A stretch of 64,000 nt of DNA from Rosa chinensis (Eukaryota; Streptophyta; Magnoliopsida; Rosales; Rosaceae). The DNA lies in assembly GCF_002994745.2 (NCBI RefSeq), contig NC_037090.1, positions 24,378,001 through 24,442,000 on the forward strand, read 5' to 3'. The notes beneath the pieces were generated by a model that saw nothing but the letters and a program-made list of their open reading frames with translations, was not told where the DNA came from and did no database searches. Shown here piece by piece: positions 26,130-38,242 of this stretch. Every line of letters begins with the position of its first letter. Positions within the stretch are counted from its first letter, which is position 1. Made by a program: the position numbers and the translations under genes.

Positions 26130-27660
26130 CGCTTCCCTGCAGATCAAGCGATGCGTGTATCTTCTCAGCGGTTTAGAGAACCGATGACTCTCTCTGAGAG
26201 ACGGGGAGGCGTGCACGCTTAAAATCTGTTCGGTTTTTAGGCTTTGAAGGAATTATGATTTAACCATAAGGCCTATTCTCTGAAGTATTAACTAAAGCCT
26301 CTTAACACACGCGTGAGTGTGAATTGACATTTTATATTTTTTTTATACTTTATTTGTGTCTATAATATGTTATGTATAAAAAAGAGTTTGTTTTAGTAAT
26401 TTTTCTAAAAAAATGTTTATTTTTTATGAAATTAGGAATAACTTTTTCTTTCTTCAAAAAAAAAAAAAAGTTAACTTTTTGTTTAATAAGTAATTGTTTT
26501 ATTTAAACTACCAACTCCCAAAAAAAAAAAAGACTGCTATTGCGGTTAACAAAACAACAAAAAGTGTAAGATCTTATTTTTTGTAATTTCTTCAATTCAA
26601 TTTTCTATTATATTTACTATTTTAGCCTTCATGTGTTAAATTATAAATTTTTAAACTATTATCAAAGAAGGATAAATTGTGGGTTTTTGAAAATTTAACC
26701 ATAAGCCTTATTGGCTTAATTAATACTGATGATATATATATATATATGTTTTTGTATTTTCTATTATTTTTATCTATCACTACTTGTATGTACTATAAAT
26801 ACATGGAGGCCATTTTTTCAGTGTCAAAACTTCATTTTTTTAAAAAAAAAAATTTTTGACAGAGTAATAGAGATTTCATTGAGTGTCAAAACTTCATTAA
26901 AATTTGAATTGCCATATATATCATTTGAATAAAATAAATTTAATTTATATAAAAAGCATCTAAAATTTCTGTTATGGTAAAATACTAAAATTTTAAAAAA
27001 AAACGGTGAGAAACACAATTTCAATCAAAATTACACGTTTCCTAACTTTTATTTTCTTCTATTACTGAAGTTGATGAAAACACATCAAGTTTCTGGTTAT
27101 TACTCCAAGCATTCACACGAGTATAACACTAATATCTATACTATTATTAAGAGAAGATAGTTTGTCAGCCAAAACAGAAATTTTTTACCAAAATATCTCT
27201 CAAATATTAAAAAACATTTGAACTGAAATATTTGAGAAATACTGAAATATGAGAGATATTTGTTGAAATATTTGTTGACATTTGTTGAAATAATAATATT
27301 TGAGAAATACTGAAATATTTCATTTGAACTGAGAAATATTTCATTTTCTTATTTATATCATTATTCTTATTTCCCAAAATATTATCATATTATTTTGTAT
27401 TTTATTTTACAGAAATTCCGTCTCATATTTTTTACGACAAATTCTCTCCATCTCACAAGTCCAAATTCGGCCTCAGACACCGACTCCGGTGCATACCTTC
27501 GCCGACGACTACTTCTTCTCCATTGTGCAGCAGTGACTCCATCAACAGTCATTCAGCGACGCGAGGCCCCAAATTATAAGGTTTGTAAAACTCTAAGCCT
27601 TAATCTTCAGAAATCTCTACGCCTCAGACCTGGCACAGACCTTTGCCGACGGTAAGCTCC
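26130..27660. other. AT-rich intergenic stretch
   Basis: Long A/T runs, a TA microsatellite near 26734-26748, and short reiterated TTTGAGAAATACTGAAATAT motifs between 27200 and 27340. No gene is seen. Confidence 0.6.
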
Positions 27661-27677
27661 TTCTCCTCCTTTCAAGG

Positions 27678-28580
27678 TTTGATGTCAGAGAGCTCATCAA
27701 TCCAATAGCAAACAACTGGATTGATTGCTATGGGGAGCTGTTGAAGGATGAATTGTCAAACACAGACTCACAAGATTTGGGGAGGCCAACTTTTATGCAT
27801 AGCATGTGTTGGGTAAGTAATGCAAGCGCTTTATATCAACCTTGAGTACTCATATGTTTTGATTGTTTATTTATAACTTGTTTTCTATTTTTTCTTTTTG
27901 TTGAAATAGTATTCAACAATAAATCTAGCTATGAGAAGCATCCATCTATACATGTGTGAGCCTCTCTTTCAAAACTAGGAAAAATGCGACAAGTTTTTCT
28001 TCCCAATTACCCATGATGAAGAATTTTACCATACGATGTTGGTACTTAACAAAGATGTACAGCAATGGTTGCACTTTGGTATGCGACTCTTACCTTATTT
28101 TATCTCTCTAATTTATATTTAATTTAAAGAAAAAGCATTATATTATGTTGGGCTGTTGAAAATACAGGTTGAAATGGTTGAGCTGTGGATGAGTGCTGAC
28201 AAAGATCAAGCAGATGAAATGTTGCAGCAAGGGTACAGAATGCAGTTTGATGAGGATCATAGCATACACAAACAATTAAAGATGGTTGAAACTACATTAA
28301 ACTACGATGAGATAGAAACCATATAGTGGATCAAGAAAAACTATCCAGGCGGAAGGTTCCCTATGAACCACGCCAAAAACTGTCCTCAACAAGATGAAAC
28401 ATCGTAAGGCTATATGCGGCACTTTAAAATGTGACTTTATTGTTGCTAAACTGTTCGAAGTCATTGACTTAAAAATTTTCTTTGGCCAGCAGATTAGATT
28501 GTGGAATTTTTGTAGTAGTATGGAGAAAATGGCGAAAGATGACGAGATTCTCAAGAAACTCAGCAAGAATGAGATTTTGT
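27678..28580 (+). pseudogene. Ulp1-type cysteine protease fragments of a Mutator-like element
   Basis: Broken reading frames resemble the C48/Ulp1 proteases carried by plant Kaonashi-type MULEs. Visible pieces: FDVRELINPIANNWIDCYGE (27678 onward), KCDKFFFPITHDEEFYHTM (about 27985), a stretch around MVELWMSADKDQADEMLQQG (about 28170), and the catalytic-cysteine motif DCGIFVV (about 28497), followed after a one-base shift by MEKMAKDDEILKK. In-frame stops and shifts separate them, so no active protease can be made. The match to DCG(I/V)FV is the main evidence; the rest is consistent with it. Confidence 0.6.
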
Positions 28581-28847
28581 AATATAAAGCTCATGTGTTC
28601 AAGACATTTGCCGAACATAGGCACAATTGGAACTCTGCAAATTTATAATTTTAGAAATTTATTTAGGGCATTAGGATGCAAGTCACTGGATAGGGTTACT
28701 ATTATACTTTTTAGTTCCAGATTACTGAAACAATTAGGTTTGAGTATCTTTTTATGGTGTCACAGTTATGTTTATATATATTTTTTTAATTAAACGTCAC
28801 TTTGATAAATCTTTTGCATCAATTCAGGTTTTACACATCTTCTAAAT

Positions 28848-29430
28848 TCACCAAGTCCATGCCACTGGCCATCTCATTGTGAAGGCCTCAAATCACTGGC
28901 CATGTCACTGTCAAAGCCCGTAGACAGGATCACTTATGAAAATTGAAGGCAAGCACAATAATACATATAATCTCAAGTCACTGGTCATGTCACTGTCAAA
29001 GCCTATAGACAAAATCACTTATGAAAATTGAAAACCAACACAATAACACATATAATTTCAAGTCACTGGTCATGTCACTGTCAGTATCTCAAATCACTGT
29101 CAAAGCCTCAAGGTCCTTGGCCATTGAAGTCACTGGCCAAGTCACTATTAAGGCCTCAAGTCACTGGCCATGACACTGTCAAAGCCTATAGACAAGATCA
29201 CTTATGAAAATTGAAAGCCAACACAATAACACATATAATTTCAAGCCACTGGCCATGTCACTGTCAGTACCTCAAGTCACTGTCAAAGCCTCATGGTCTT
29301 TGGCCATTGAAGTCACTGGCCAAGTCACTATTAAGGTCTCAAGTCACTAGCCATGTCACTGTCGAAGCCTGTAGACATAACACTTATGAAATTTGAAAGC
29401 CAACACAGTAACACATAATATCATATGCAC
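28848..29430. repeat. Satellite-like tandem array
   Basis: Repeated units contain AAGTCACTGGCCATGTCACTGTCAAAGCC-type cores, alternating with GATCACTTATGAAAATTGAA and CAACACAATAACACATATAA segments. A higher-order period of about 190 bp is visible. The array lies between the protease remnant and the transposase tail and probably belongs to the same element. Confidence 0.85.
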
Positions 29431-29689
29431 AATAGAAATGATCCAGATGAAGAATCAAAGGTCATGCTTCCACATACATACACTTTAAAAGTATTAAACA
29501 CATGTCGTTAGCCATGTCACTGTAAAGGTTCTGTTGACAGAAACACCGATGCGAGATATTTAAAAGTTAACACTTCCTCATAAAGCCAACAAAACTATCC
29601 AATGTTATAAAAATCAATCAGTACAAATCTCTGTTATCATCTATAAAAATAACAAAGTTAAAAAAACTTGTAACGAATCAGCAGACTTC

Positions 29690-29990
29690 TAACTATATTG
29701 GAGCTGTACAACTTTTCTTGTTGTGACCGGTTGCCTTTCCACTCCTGCTGCACTTGATAAGCCTGGTTGTTTCACTCCTCTTCTTTGACCTCTTAGTTTT
29801 TGGTCTCCCGGGTGGCCTTCTTGTTAAATGGGGCTTCAAAATCTCCGCATCTTTAGAAAACTCATGCAGCGGCTAGACAATTGAGGGACTGGATCAACAG
29901 AAAAAGAACACATTTTTCTGCAGTACTTCTCAACTTCGTACAGCTCATTCAAATAGTCATAGGGGGAAGCACCATGTTGCTAAATTATGA
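29690..29990 (-). pseudogene. MuDR-type transposase C-terminal fragment
   Basis: The minus strand reads YDYLNELYEVEKYCRKMCSF, then a one-base shift, then KPHLTRRPPGRPKTKRSKKR and IKCSRSGKATGHNKKSC. The RRPPGRPK(K/T)KR motif followed by a zinc-knuckle-like CxxxGxxGHNKxxC is the standard tail of plant MULE transposases. One knuckle cysteine is replaced by serine and a residue is inserted. The orientation converges with the protease remnant. Confidence 0.75.
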
Positions 29991-30001
29991 AGAATACAGA
30001 G

Positions 30002-30380
30002 TGGATCAATATGAGAGCTCAAACTGCATTGGATAAAGATTTGGATGAGGATTCAGGACTAAGGACTTACCCAAGATGGTGACATGTAGTTGTTACTTGA
30101 TACAAACATGATGCCAGAAACTTTGAGAGATATTGGCGGTTTAGAAGAGTTTTTATTTCCAAAGTTTTGATGTAGTGATTCTGGCTTCACAATACTAGGA
30201 AAATTTTGAGCTTTTGCTTCATGTAGAGCTCATTATCAAAGCATATAAGTGATATAACTACACTCTTAAACCAAAAAAACGATCTCAATTACAAGGATCT
30301 CATCCAGTAATTCATTTTGTTCTTTGAGTTCAACAAAGTTTGAGTTAGCTTCGATTTGATTGATGTTTTCAAATGATCTG
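30002..30380. repeat. Dispersed repeat, copy 2
   Basis: Same sequence family as about 13310-13690 and 30640-31030. Shared landmarks are GGATGAGGATT(G/C)AGGACTAAGGA and GATTCTGGCTTCACAATACT. No coding capacity is seen. Confidence 0.82.
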
Positions 30381-30639
30381 TGCTACTATACAGAGGTAAC
30401 AGAATCGGTCTGATAGAAATGGACTTGTGGTACGTAGATTAATAGAAGGATGTTACCTGTAACCTGTGGCAGACTACTCTTTCAGGGGGGAAATTCAATT
30501 CGCTCTTGTTTATTTTTGCATTCGTCCTCCTCACCCTCTTCTCTGGTTTCATATTCATCTGAGATCTAACAGAGAATAGGCGTCCGGAGGTTAAAAAAAT
30601 CTAGGTGTCTAATCAATTAGTCATTAGTGGATGTTGTGA

Positions 30640-31030
30640 TTATGAGATTCAAAGCTCAAATTGTATTGGTAAAGACTTGGATGAGGATTGAGGACTAAGG
30701 ATTAACTTCTAACTCAAGATGGCGACATGTAGCTGCTGCAAACTTGATGTCAAAAAGGTTTGAGACATACTGGTGGTGTAGCAGAGTTTGTACTTCCAAA
30801 GTTTTGATCTAGTAGGTGATTCTGGATACGCACTAGACTACATGGAAGATTATGAGCTTTTGCTGCATGCTAAATCTTCTTCAAAACATAGAACTACAAA
30901 CGAGAGATCAATCTCAATTACAAGGATTTCATTCAGTATTTCATTTTGCTTTTTGAGCAGCTACACATAGATCTGTACAAGTTGGACAAAACTTGATTTC
31001 TAACTTATTGATGTTTTCAATTATTCTGTC
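30640..31030. repeat. Dispersed repeat, copy 3
   Basis: Third, more diverged copy. It runs directly into a fragment that resembles the 3' end of the 4CL-like gene (31030-31180). Confidence 0.78.
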
Positions 31031-31180
31031 CTATTACAGAGTCCATCTGCTACAAATTGATTAGTCTTAAGAGTCTGTAAGTCAATAAATCTGCAAGCTC
31101 CTACGTACTGATTGGATTTTCGCAGGTATTCAATTCCTAAACACGCACCACCTTCCTCACCTGTGTTCTGGGTTTTTTGG
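31030..31180 (-). pseudogene. 3'-end fragment of a 4CL-like gene
   Basis: This stretch aligns by eye with 36440-36620, the 3' flank and last codons of the intact-looking 4CL-like gene. Shared landmarks are TATCAATA/TTTCAATT, TAGA..GTC(C/T)GTCTGCTG-like spacing, AAGTCAATAAAT, AAGCTCC, and CACCACCTTCCT(C/G)ACC. It is too diverged to code. Confidence 0.6.
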
Positions 31181-31734
31181 GATGTGATGGCTAATTATTG
31201 TTCAACGGTATGACCTATACAGAAAGAGCTGGGGAGCTTCTGGTAGAATCTAGTATTTTAGTTTCGAGACGACTAAAAATATAGGACAATATGTACGTGT
31301 AGCAGTAGAGTGAGGAAAGATAACTGTTCCATAAAACTGAAAATAGGAAAGAAATTCCCCAATGATCCAAAGAAAATAGGAAAGAAATAATCTTCTGAAT
31401 CTTCTTTTCTTAGCTTTTGCGCTCTTCTATGCATGACTGACAAGTGCAAACTGTAACGTAAGTTTCTCAAAACTAAAACCAGCATTGTTAAAACTAACTC
31501 ACCCATTCTAACAGAATATTTGTTTGTTAAGATATAGTAAATTCTTCAATCACTAAACACACGTATTTAATTCGTTGTTCAAACAGTACTATAAAGACTT
31601 CTGAGTAATGCTTGTTGAAAAATCCGTTGTTGAACTTGATTACATAAAAGATAGCTAGAGAAACATGTAAACATAAAGTGATCAAAAGATCAAAGCGCAA
31701 CAAATCAAATTATTATTTCCTAGTACCATATCCT

Positions 31735-31929
31735 CTAACTACTCCTTCGATCTGCTTGGTCGAAAGTTGAGTTCAAGTTTTGTCCCCCAAAAGAGTCGTT
31801 GTATTTCGAAGAAGATTGGTTCTTTTTTGGGGCTGGTGGACATGAACGGCCTTCACAGGAACGATCTTCATGCGAATTCTCTTTCTTCTTATCTCCAGTC
31901 ATCGTCCACTTGTTGCCTTCTTGCGACAT
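31735..31929 (-). CDS. Small hydrophilic protein of 64 residues, unknown
   Basis: ORF from an ATG at 31927-31929 reading MSQEGNKWTMTGDKKKENSH and ending DQADRRSS. It is rich in Lys, Ser, Asp and Glu, has two cysteines (SCEGRSC), and is probably disordered; no signal peptide or membrane segment. A TATA box (CTATATAAAGAGG on the minus strand, about 32032-32044) lies about 105 bp upstream, and the leader between them has no ATG. Not recognised. Promoter-like context is the reason to list it; it could also be a chance frame. Confidence 0.45.
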   Translation of the reverse strand: MSQEGNKWTMTGDKKKENSHEDRSCEGRSCPPAPKKNQSSSKYNDSFGGQNLNSTFDQADRRSS

Positions 31930-32385
31930 ATTTGAAAATCTCGTACGTCCTGATCAATCTCAATTAGCTAAGTACCAAAGTTTCACACAAAGTGCTTTGA
32001 GATTAAATTGTGAAGAATACAGAGGCCGAGACCTCTTTATATAGATTATTTTATTCCCAGATCCAAACGGATTCCTAGCTAGTCAAACTGAGACAAAGTG
32101 TTTGCTAAACAAACTAGGAAAAAATAATATTACAACCCAGCACAAAAAGGAAAAGCATATTGTTTGTGAAAAACCAAAAAAAAAAAATCTCTGCTGTACA
32201 TGTAAGCAGGTAGATGAACGGTTGGTTAAACCAAATGATTAATGCGTAAGCTATGGTACTTCGTAAACCAAAGTTTATGCATCCGGAGGATCCAAATGGC
32301 TAAGCTTTACAGCTCTGTTTTATCAATGCTACTGAGCGTTCATTAAACAATACTCTATGAAAATAATGTTACGTCAAATTATTTA

Positions 32386-35300
32386 GGCCCAGTTTGGGAT
32401 TGATTTTGAAGGTGCTTCTGGACCTGCTTCTGCTTTTGAGTTTATGTTATGCTGTTTGGTAAATTGTCTAGGAAGTGCTTTTGGTCCAATTTGCTTCTCC
32501 TAGAATCTGAAATTGAGAAGCACCCAAGTACCAGCTTTGGGAAGCTGCTTCTGTCAAAACACGGAGTGAACGGTATTGATTAAATGAAAGTTTCTCCTTT
32601 TTCCTATTATGTCCTCATCTTTTCTATAGGGTTTCGTTTATTCCTTCTCTCTTCCCAGATCTCTCTTCCCAGCCTCCTCCTCAAAACCATCGGTTTCTAT
32701 AGAAAGCGATCTCTCAAGAGGATTCAAAACCCAATAGAAATCGATCTCGCAAGAGGATTCAAAACCCAATTCTGTCGCTCCTCCGCCACACGCCCCAAAC
32801 CCAAAGCAAAACATCGATCGATCTCTCAAGAGGATTCAAAACCCAACTCCGTCGCTCCTCCGCAGCACGCTCCAAACCCAAAGCATTCCCGGATCGATCT
32901 CTCTGTCTCTTCAAAACCCAGCTCCTCATCGATGGTTTTTGGGACATGAGTGCAAGAGATCGAGGTAGGAACTTTTCATATGATAAATTAGTATGATTTG
33001 ATTCTTGAAAGAGAATGTTTGTTATGACTATCAGTAATTAGTTGTTTGATAGAGATTTGATTGTTAATTCTTGAAAGAGAATGTTTGTGATGATTATCAA
33101 TAATTAGTTGTTTGATAGGATTGAGGTTAATTATAGTCTATAGACAAACTTCAAATGCTGATTGAGAATGTAGTTGGTAAAAAAATGTATTTCAGTTTCA
33201 ATCGGGTGCAAACAAATTCTTTGCCCAAGATGCATATGCCCAGGATTGGCATATGAATCAATGTGACTGATATTCACGCTAGCTGGCTGGTTCTTTGAGT
33301 TGAAAAAAAAATTTCTTGCAGTAGGTAGACATGTACATTTTGCAACCTTTATGAAAGTTCATGTATTATCAATCAAGCTAGCATATCAAATTATCAATGA
33401 CTAGTAAAAATTGATCTTGATTTCAGAAACCTGAAATATATGAGTTCCAAAAGGTCCTTGGTAGGATCTCTTTAGGAGGTGTGTCGAACATCATAACTGC
33501 GCTCTACCCGGTGTGCTAAACTTCTTGTGGAATTCAGAAGTTTATGGACTAGAGGTATTCAATTATGATTGTTAAAAAATCTCTAATAGTTTGAGTGCAT
33601 TCAGTTAAAAGTTTTAAAAGCGGATTTCAAATTCATAAAATTTTAGGAGTATTCAATAATGATTTTTATAGAGTCTATAAAAGTTTAGGTGTATTTTAAA
33701 AAAAAGGGCTATCATTTGTTTGCCCCCGTATACCGTTAATAAGGAGGAGGTAAAGAGCTAATTCAATGCCAAGCCGACGTGAAAAATGTTTCAAAAGTCA
33801 GTAAGTCGAAACCATTTCCTTTAGCAATTTGAATGAGAACTGCAATAGTAGAAACCCTCATTAGATCCTACTCTATATTCTTTCAGGTGACTCCTCACTT
33901 ATATCATACACTGAAAAGTTAAGAAAGAGGGCCTTTGGAATGAAAAAGATCATAGCTACAGCATAAGTACAACTTCCTCATGTATCAGAAAAGATTACTT
34001 ACTAGACTTGGAGGTGGAGGTGGACATAGAGGCATGGAGTTAGTCTACTATTGTATTGATAGCTAACTTACTATTACTGAAATTAATGTATACAAACATT
34101 AATGCAACTTCGAGTACTTTGACCTTCATGATTTTATGAACAAGGTTTTAAACTTGCAAACTGCTTTTTTTCTTCTAAACTTGGATTATGACAAAGAAGT
34201 ACTTCGTACTCTTCTTTTATATGTATATATTTCAACCTTTGCATACTAGTGTGAAATTGATATATTCTGGTCCCTAGAAACTATTTTCATTTTAGAAACT
34301 ATTTTCATGTGTTGAAATCTTATATATTAGGCTAATATCTGTTTAGTTTCGTACTATTTCATTTTAGAGGCAGCGATTAATTTTGAGGCCAAAAACAGAG
34401 GTCTGCATTCTGTTGTTTTTGACCCAGTTTCATTTTTACTAAAAACTGTACATTTCGGCTGGGTATCTGTAGTTGGTGTCTTCATGAAAGTTTCAGTAGA
34501 CATCTTAAAGATCATTTCAGAATTGGAATCTCATAAAAAGGATTTCTCTAGATTAAATTATGATTTTTCAAAGTTGAAGGTCTGCATCAGGAAATTCTGC
34601 CAATTGTCACTGTTGCTGTTTGTTCCATTTCATATCAATAGTTTCCTTTATTCAAACTTGTGTAGTCAACCACAAACTGAACGTAGACATTCTTATCTTT
34701 TCAACAAAACATGTGACACCATTTTCGGAGTTCATTTGAGATACTTATGTCATTGTGAAGTCAGTTTTTCGCATCAGTTTGGCAGCCATACCTTCACACA
34801 GCCATTGAGGCTAGTAGCTCTTTAGATTGTGGTCAACATCTTTGCAATTTAGCAAAATCTCTGTGTCATTGGACTGGTTTGGAATGTTCTTCAACTTCTT
34901 CTTTCATCACAGATTGATATGTATATTGGGACTGATGTTGTTTTCCTATATAATATCAGGTCATGCTGAAGATCAAGTCTGATATATGATAGTGCAGCAG
35001 GAGGTAGTAGTGTGTACTTTTTAGTTCTCATTTGGTTTCCTTTAAGATATGTTTACAGTACTTTTGTAAATCGATAAATCATGAAGTTTGTAGTTTTTCA
35101 TAATTGAGACCTTAATCCATGTGCCTTGTACTATCTTTTTTTTTTCCTTGTATTGCTTGGTTGTCATATCTATGGTTGTTCAGTTGCTCTTTGACCAATA
35201 AAGAGCAGCAGAGATGGTAATGGGAAAATAATAAACCTTAAAATGTGATAGAAGGGCTGCTGAATTGGAAAATTTTATATACATTAAAGAAATGTTGTTT

Positions 35301-36325
35301 TGATTACTAATCTTTAGTAGTTGGTGCTTGTTTCGCCCAATTGGTATTTGAGTTCTCCAACTGATTAGTTTCTAGATTTCCAACCCGTTCTTACATACAA
35401 GCTATGTTGACTGATTTAAACATAGGAAATGGCTATTAAGTGCAGTTAAAATCACTGTTGTTTTCAAGTCATCTTAGAGAAAATGATGTGCATTTGCTAG
35501 ATCATTTGCAGTAACATATAATGAAGGTACAGAACAATGATCATAACTTGATTACACATAACTAGATTACACATAACTAAAATATAGAACATTATTTTAC
35601 GTGAATGGAGTATTTTATGTGATATGCCTCACTTTTCTTATGAAAAACAAGTGAAGATAGTTATTACTACTATGGCTCTTCATAACTACATAAGAAGATA
35701 TGCTCAACGAGATATTGATTTTGATGAAAGTGGAAATTATTCAAGTGAAGAGATGGAGGATAATGAACATGATGGAGATGGTCCGGGAAGATAAGAAATG
35801 GAGGCGTTAAGAAATGCAATTGCACAAAGTCTAATGAATACATCTACTAGTTCCATTTAGTTGCAAATTTCAAGCGACTTTAATTTATAGTGTAATGGTT
35901 CTCGTTGATCTATGGTAGGGAAATTAATCCAAATATTCTAGACTTATTTTGTGTAATAGTAAAACATAAAATGCATATTGAATGATTTAAAGTAAATCTT
36001 TTATTCGGTCCAACCAAGGGTAGAAGAATAATACATGAGAATTTTTTTTTATTTGATATGGTTACATAATAAAAAAAAACAAAATTATGTATTTTAGCAA
36101 CATATCTTAGCATGTATGCCCATTTTGGTAATTATACACAATCAAAGCACTTTTGCCTTGCAATTTACCAAACACCTAGAAATTGCTTTTCATTCTCACA
36201 GCACTTTTCAAAACAGTTTACCAAACAGCTCAACTACTTCTTCTCACAGCAAGTTCGGAAGTGCTTCCTCTCACAGCAAGTTCAAAAGTGATTCTCCTCA
36301 CAGCACAGCAATCCCAAACTAAGCC
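32386..36325 (+). mobile_element. Decayed PIF/Harbinger DNA transposon
   Basis: Inverted ends GGCCCAGTTTGGGATTG and CAATCCCAAACTAAGCC bound about 3.94 kb. The inversion extends outward to TTTAGGC/GCCTAAA, and flanks TTA/TAA or TTA/CTA fit a damaged 3-bp target duplication. Subterminal blocks also mirror each other (GTTTGGTAAATTG at both ends, and repeats of GTGCTTCTG/AAGTGCTTTTG). Inside, 35624-35794 codes for a transposase tail. Most of the transposase is missing. 32715-32850 repeats AAGAGGATTCAAAACCCAA several times, and 32998-33120 is a tandem pair around TTCTTGAAAGAGAATGTTTG. The frame at 34484 (MKVSVDILKIISELESHKKD) may be a relic of the accessory ORF. Confidence 0.85.
35624..35794 (+). 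pseudogene. PIF/Harbinger transposase C-terminal fragment
   Basis: Reads MPHFSYEKQVKIVITTMALH and then NYIRRYAQRDIDFDESGNYS, closing with an acidic tail and TAA. Plant HARBI1/PIF (DDE_Tnp_4) transposases end with this Y/F..K....V...ALHN(Y/F)IR pattern. The catalytic part is absent. Confidence 0.85.
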
Positions 36326-36513
36326 TAAACTAAAGTTGAAAAATCAGAAGCTAAACTCAACTACGAAGAGCTCAACACATATGCTGCGCTGCTACATATA
36401 TATTTGTAATAACACTTGAATTAGGAACGATCTTTCTTGGTTTCTGATGCTATCAATATGTCCTATTCTAGATTTAGACTCCGTCTGCTGAAATATAGAT
36501 TAATCTTCTTTCA

Positions 36514-38242
36514 TTAGAGTCTAGAAGTCAATAAATTCCTAAGCTCCCTTCTGAGAATCTTTCCAGCCGCAGATTTGGGTATTGAACTTGTAAACACCAC
36601 CTTCCTGACCTTCTTGTGTGGAGCAACATGTCCAGCAACGTAATCCATTACAGCTTTGCGGGAAAGTTTACTGCCATTTTTCCTAACCACAAACGCCACT
36701 GGCACCTCTCCACATTCTTCATCCATGGCTGCTGTTACTGAAATATCTACTATCTCAGGATGGTTAATCAGCACCGCTTCTAATTCTGCCGGGGAAATCT
36801 GAAAGCCCTTGTATTTGATAATCTCCTTCAACCTATCATGTATATATATGTACCCATCTTTATTAAAAAACACAATGTCTCCAGTATGTAGCCAGCCATC
36901 TTCATCAATTTTTGACATGGTTGCCTTTGCATTGTTCAAGTACTCTTTCATGATCGCTGGCCCGCGTAACCAAAGCTCACCAGAATTGTTTGGAGGCAAA
37001 GGGGTTCCAGTTTTCCAGTCTACTACTTTAGCTTGCATATTTGGAGCTAAAAGTCCTATTGAAGAATAGTTCTTAAACCTTTCAGTATTAAAACCGCGAG
37101 TTCCTACTGCAGTGGTCTCAGTCAAGCCATATCCCTGAATAAAATCAGCATGAGGAAGGGCCCGAACAAAGTCCTCTATGATTTTCATGCTCAAAGGAGC
37201 TGCTCCAGAAGCAACCTGCTTTAAACTCCGAAGACCATGTGCTGCCGTCACATCTTTGGCTACCTTTTTTGTCAATGCTGCTAATATTGGTGGAACAAGA
37301 GGGAAATGTGTGACTTTATACCTATCAATGGACTTAACAACATGGTCAACATCAAATTTCTTCATCACAATAATTCTAGACCCCAAAGACAACAACCCCA
37401 TCACGTAAAGCGACAACCCGTATATGTGAAAGAATGGGACGATAGCTAAATACACATTCTCCAAACTTGTGTAGTCATACTGTGAAGCTTCAAAACGCAC
37501 AAAGAGCTCCACTGCAGCTATAAGATTCCTATGTGTTAGCACAACAACCTTGCTCCCACCAGTAGTCCCCGACGAATACAGTATCGCTGCGGTGTCTTGC
37601 TGCTTAAGCACTAGCCTTGGAGCTTGATCAACTTTACTAAACATAAGCTTATAAAACTCCGAAAAGGCCTCTGCCTTTGAACCCAATTTTACATTTTCCG
37701 GCACCACAATAGTAGGAACACCCAATGCTTGCAATGCATCAACTTTTTCGGGTCCAGCAAAAGCAAGACAGGCATTACAATCAGCAAATCTGTTTCTTGA
37801 TTTCTACAACAGTGCTGAGGGGATTCATGGTTGTGGCAATAGCACCAGCATACAAAACACCCGAGAACACAACGGGGTAGTAAATGCGATTAGACAAGAG
37901 AATCAAAGCAACACCACCTTGTGAAATGCCCATTCTGCGGAGGAGTCCCGAGGTCATGGACCTGACGAAAGAGTAGAGTTCCGAGTAAGATACTGAACAC
38001 CCTGATGAGGCATCAACCAAAGCTGATGAGACCCCATTATGGCTGTGTGAGAAAATGAACGACACAACATCAAGAAAAGGGTCCGAGGGGAGATTAACAC
38101 AAGGGTAAGTGCTGTGGTAGATTCCTGTTTCAGGTGAAAACCACTCAGGGTGGTTCTTCTGGGTAGCCAAAGATTCCGGATTCGGGGTTTTTTGGGATTT
38201 TGAGGTGGGATAGTTGAAGTTGTTGTTTAAGGTAATGGTCAT
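36514..38242 (-). pseudogene. 4-coumarate-CoA ligase-like (ANL superfamily), peroxisomal type, one frameshift
   Basis: Adenylate-forming acyl-CoA ligase. The ATG is at 38240-38242 (MTITLNNNFNYPTSKSQ). The frame runs to ...NPLSTVVEIKKQI and breaks at 37786-37788, where one extra T (AAA on the plus strand) shifts it; the continuation in the next frame is ADCNACLAFAGPEKV. The rest is open to 36514. Box I is SSGTTGGSKVVVLTHRN. GYGLTETTAVG, GWLHTGD, the GELWLRG hinge and the catalytic-lysine region PKSAAGKILRRE are present. It ends SRL, a type-1 peroxisome signal, as in the OPCL1/4CLL group that activates jasmonate precursors or medium-chain acids. Length would be about 575 residues, usual for the family. 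No introns are visible, although most relatives have several. The single-base break may be a recent mutation or a base-calling error. Confidence 0.85.

Noticed and set aside
28848..29430. CRISPR-like array
   Set aside because: Repeats are adjacent and imperfect with no unique spacers, and the genome is a plant.
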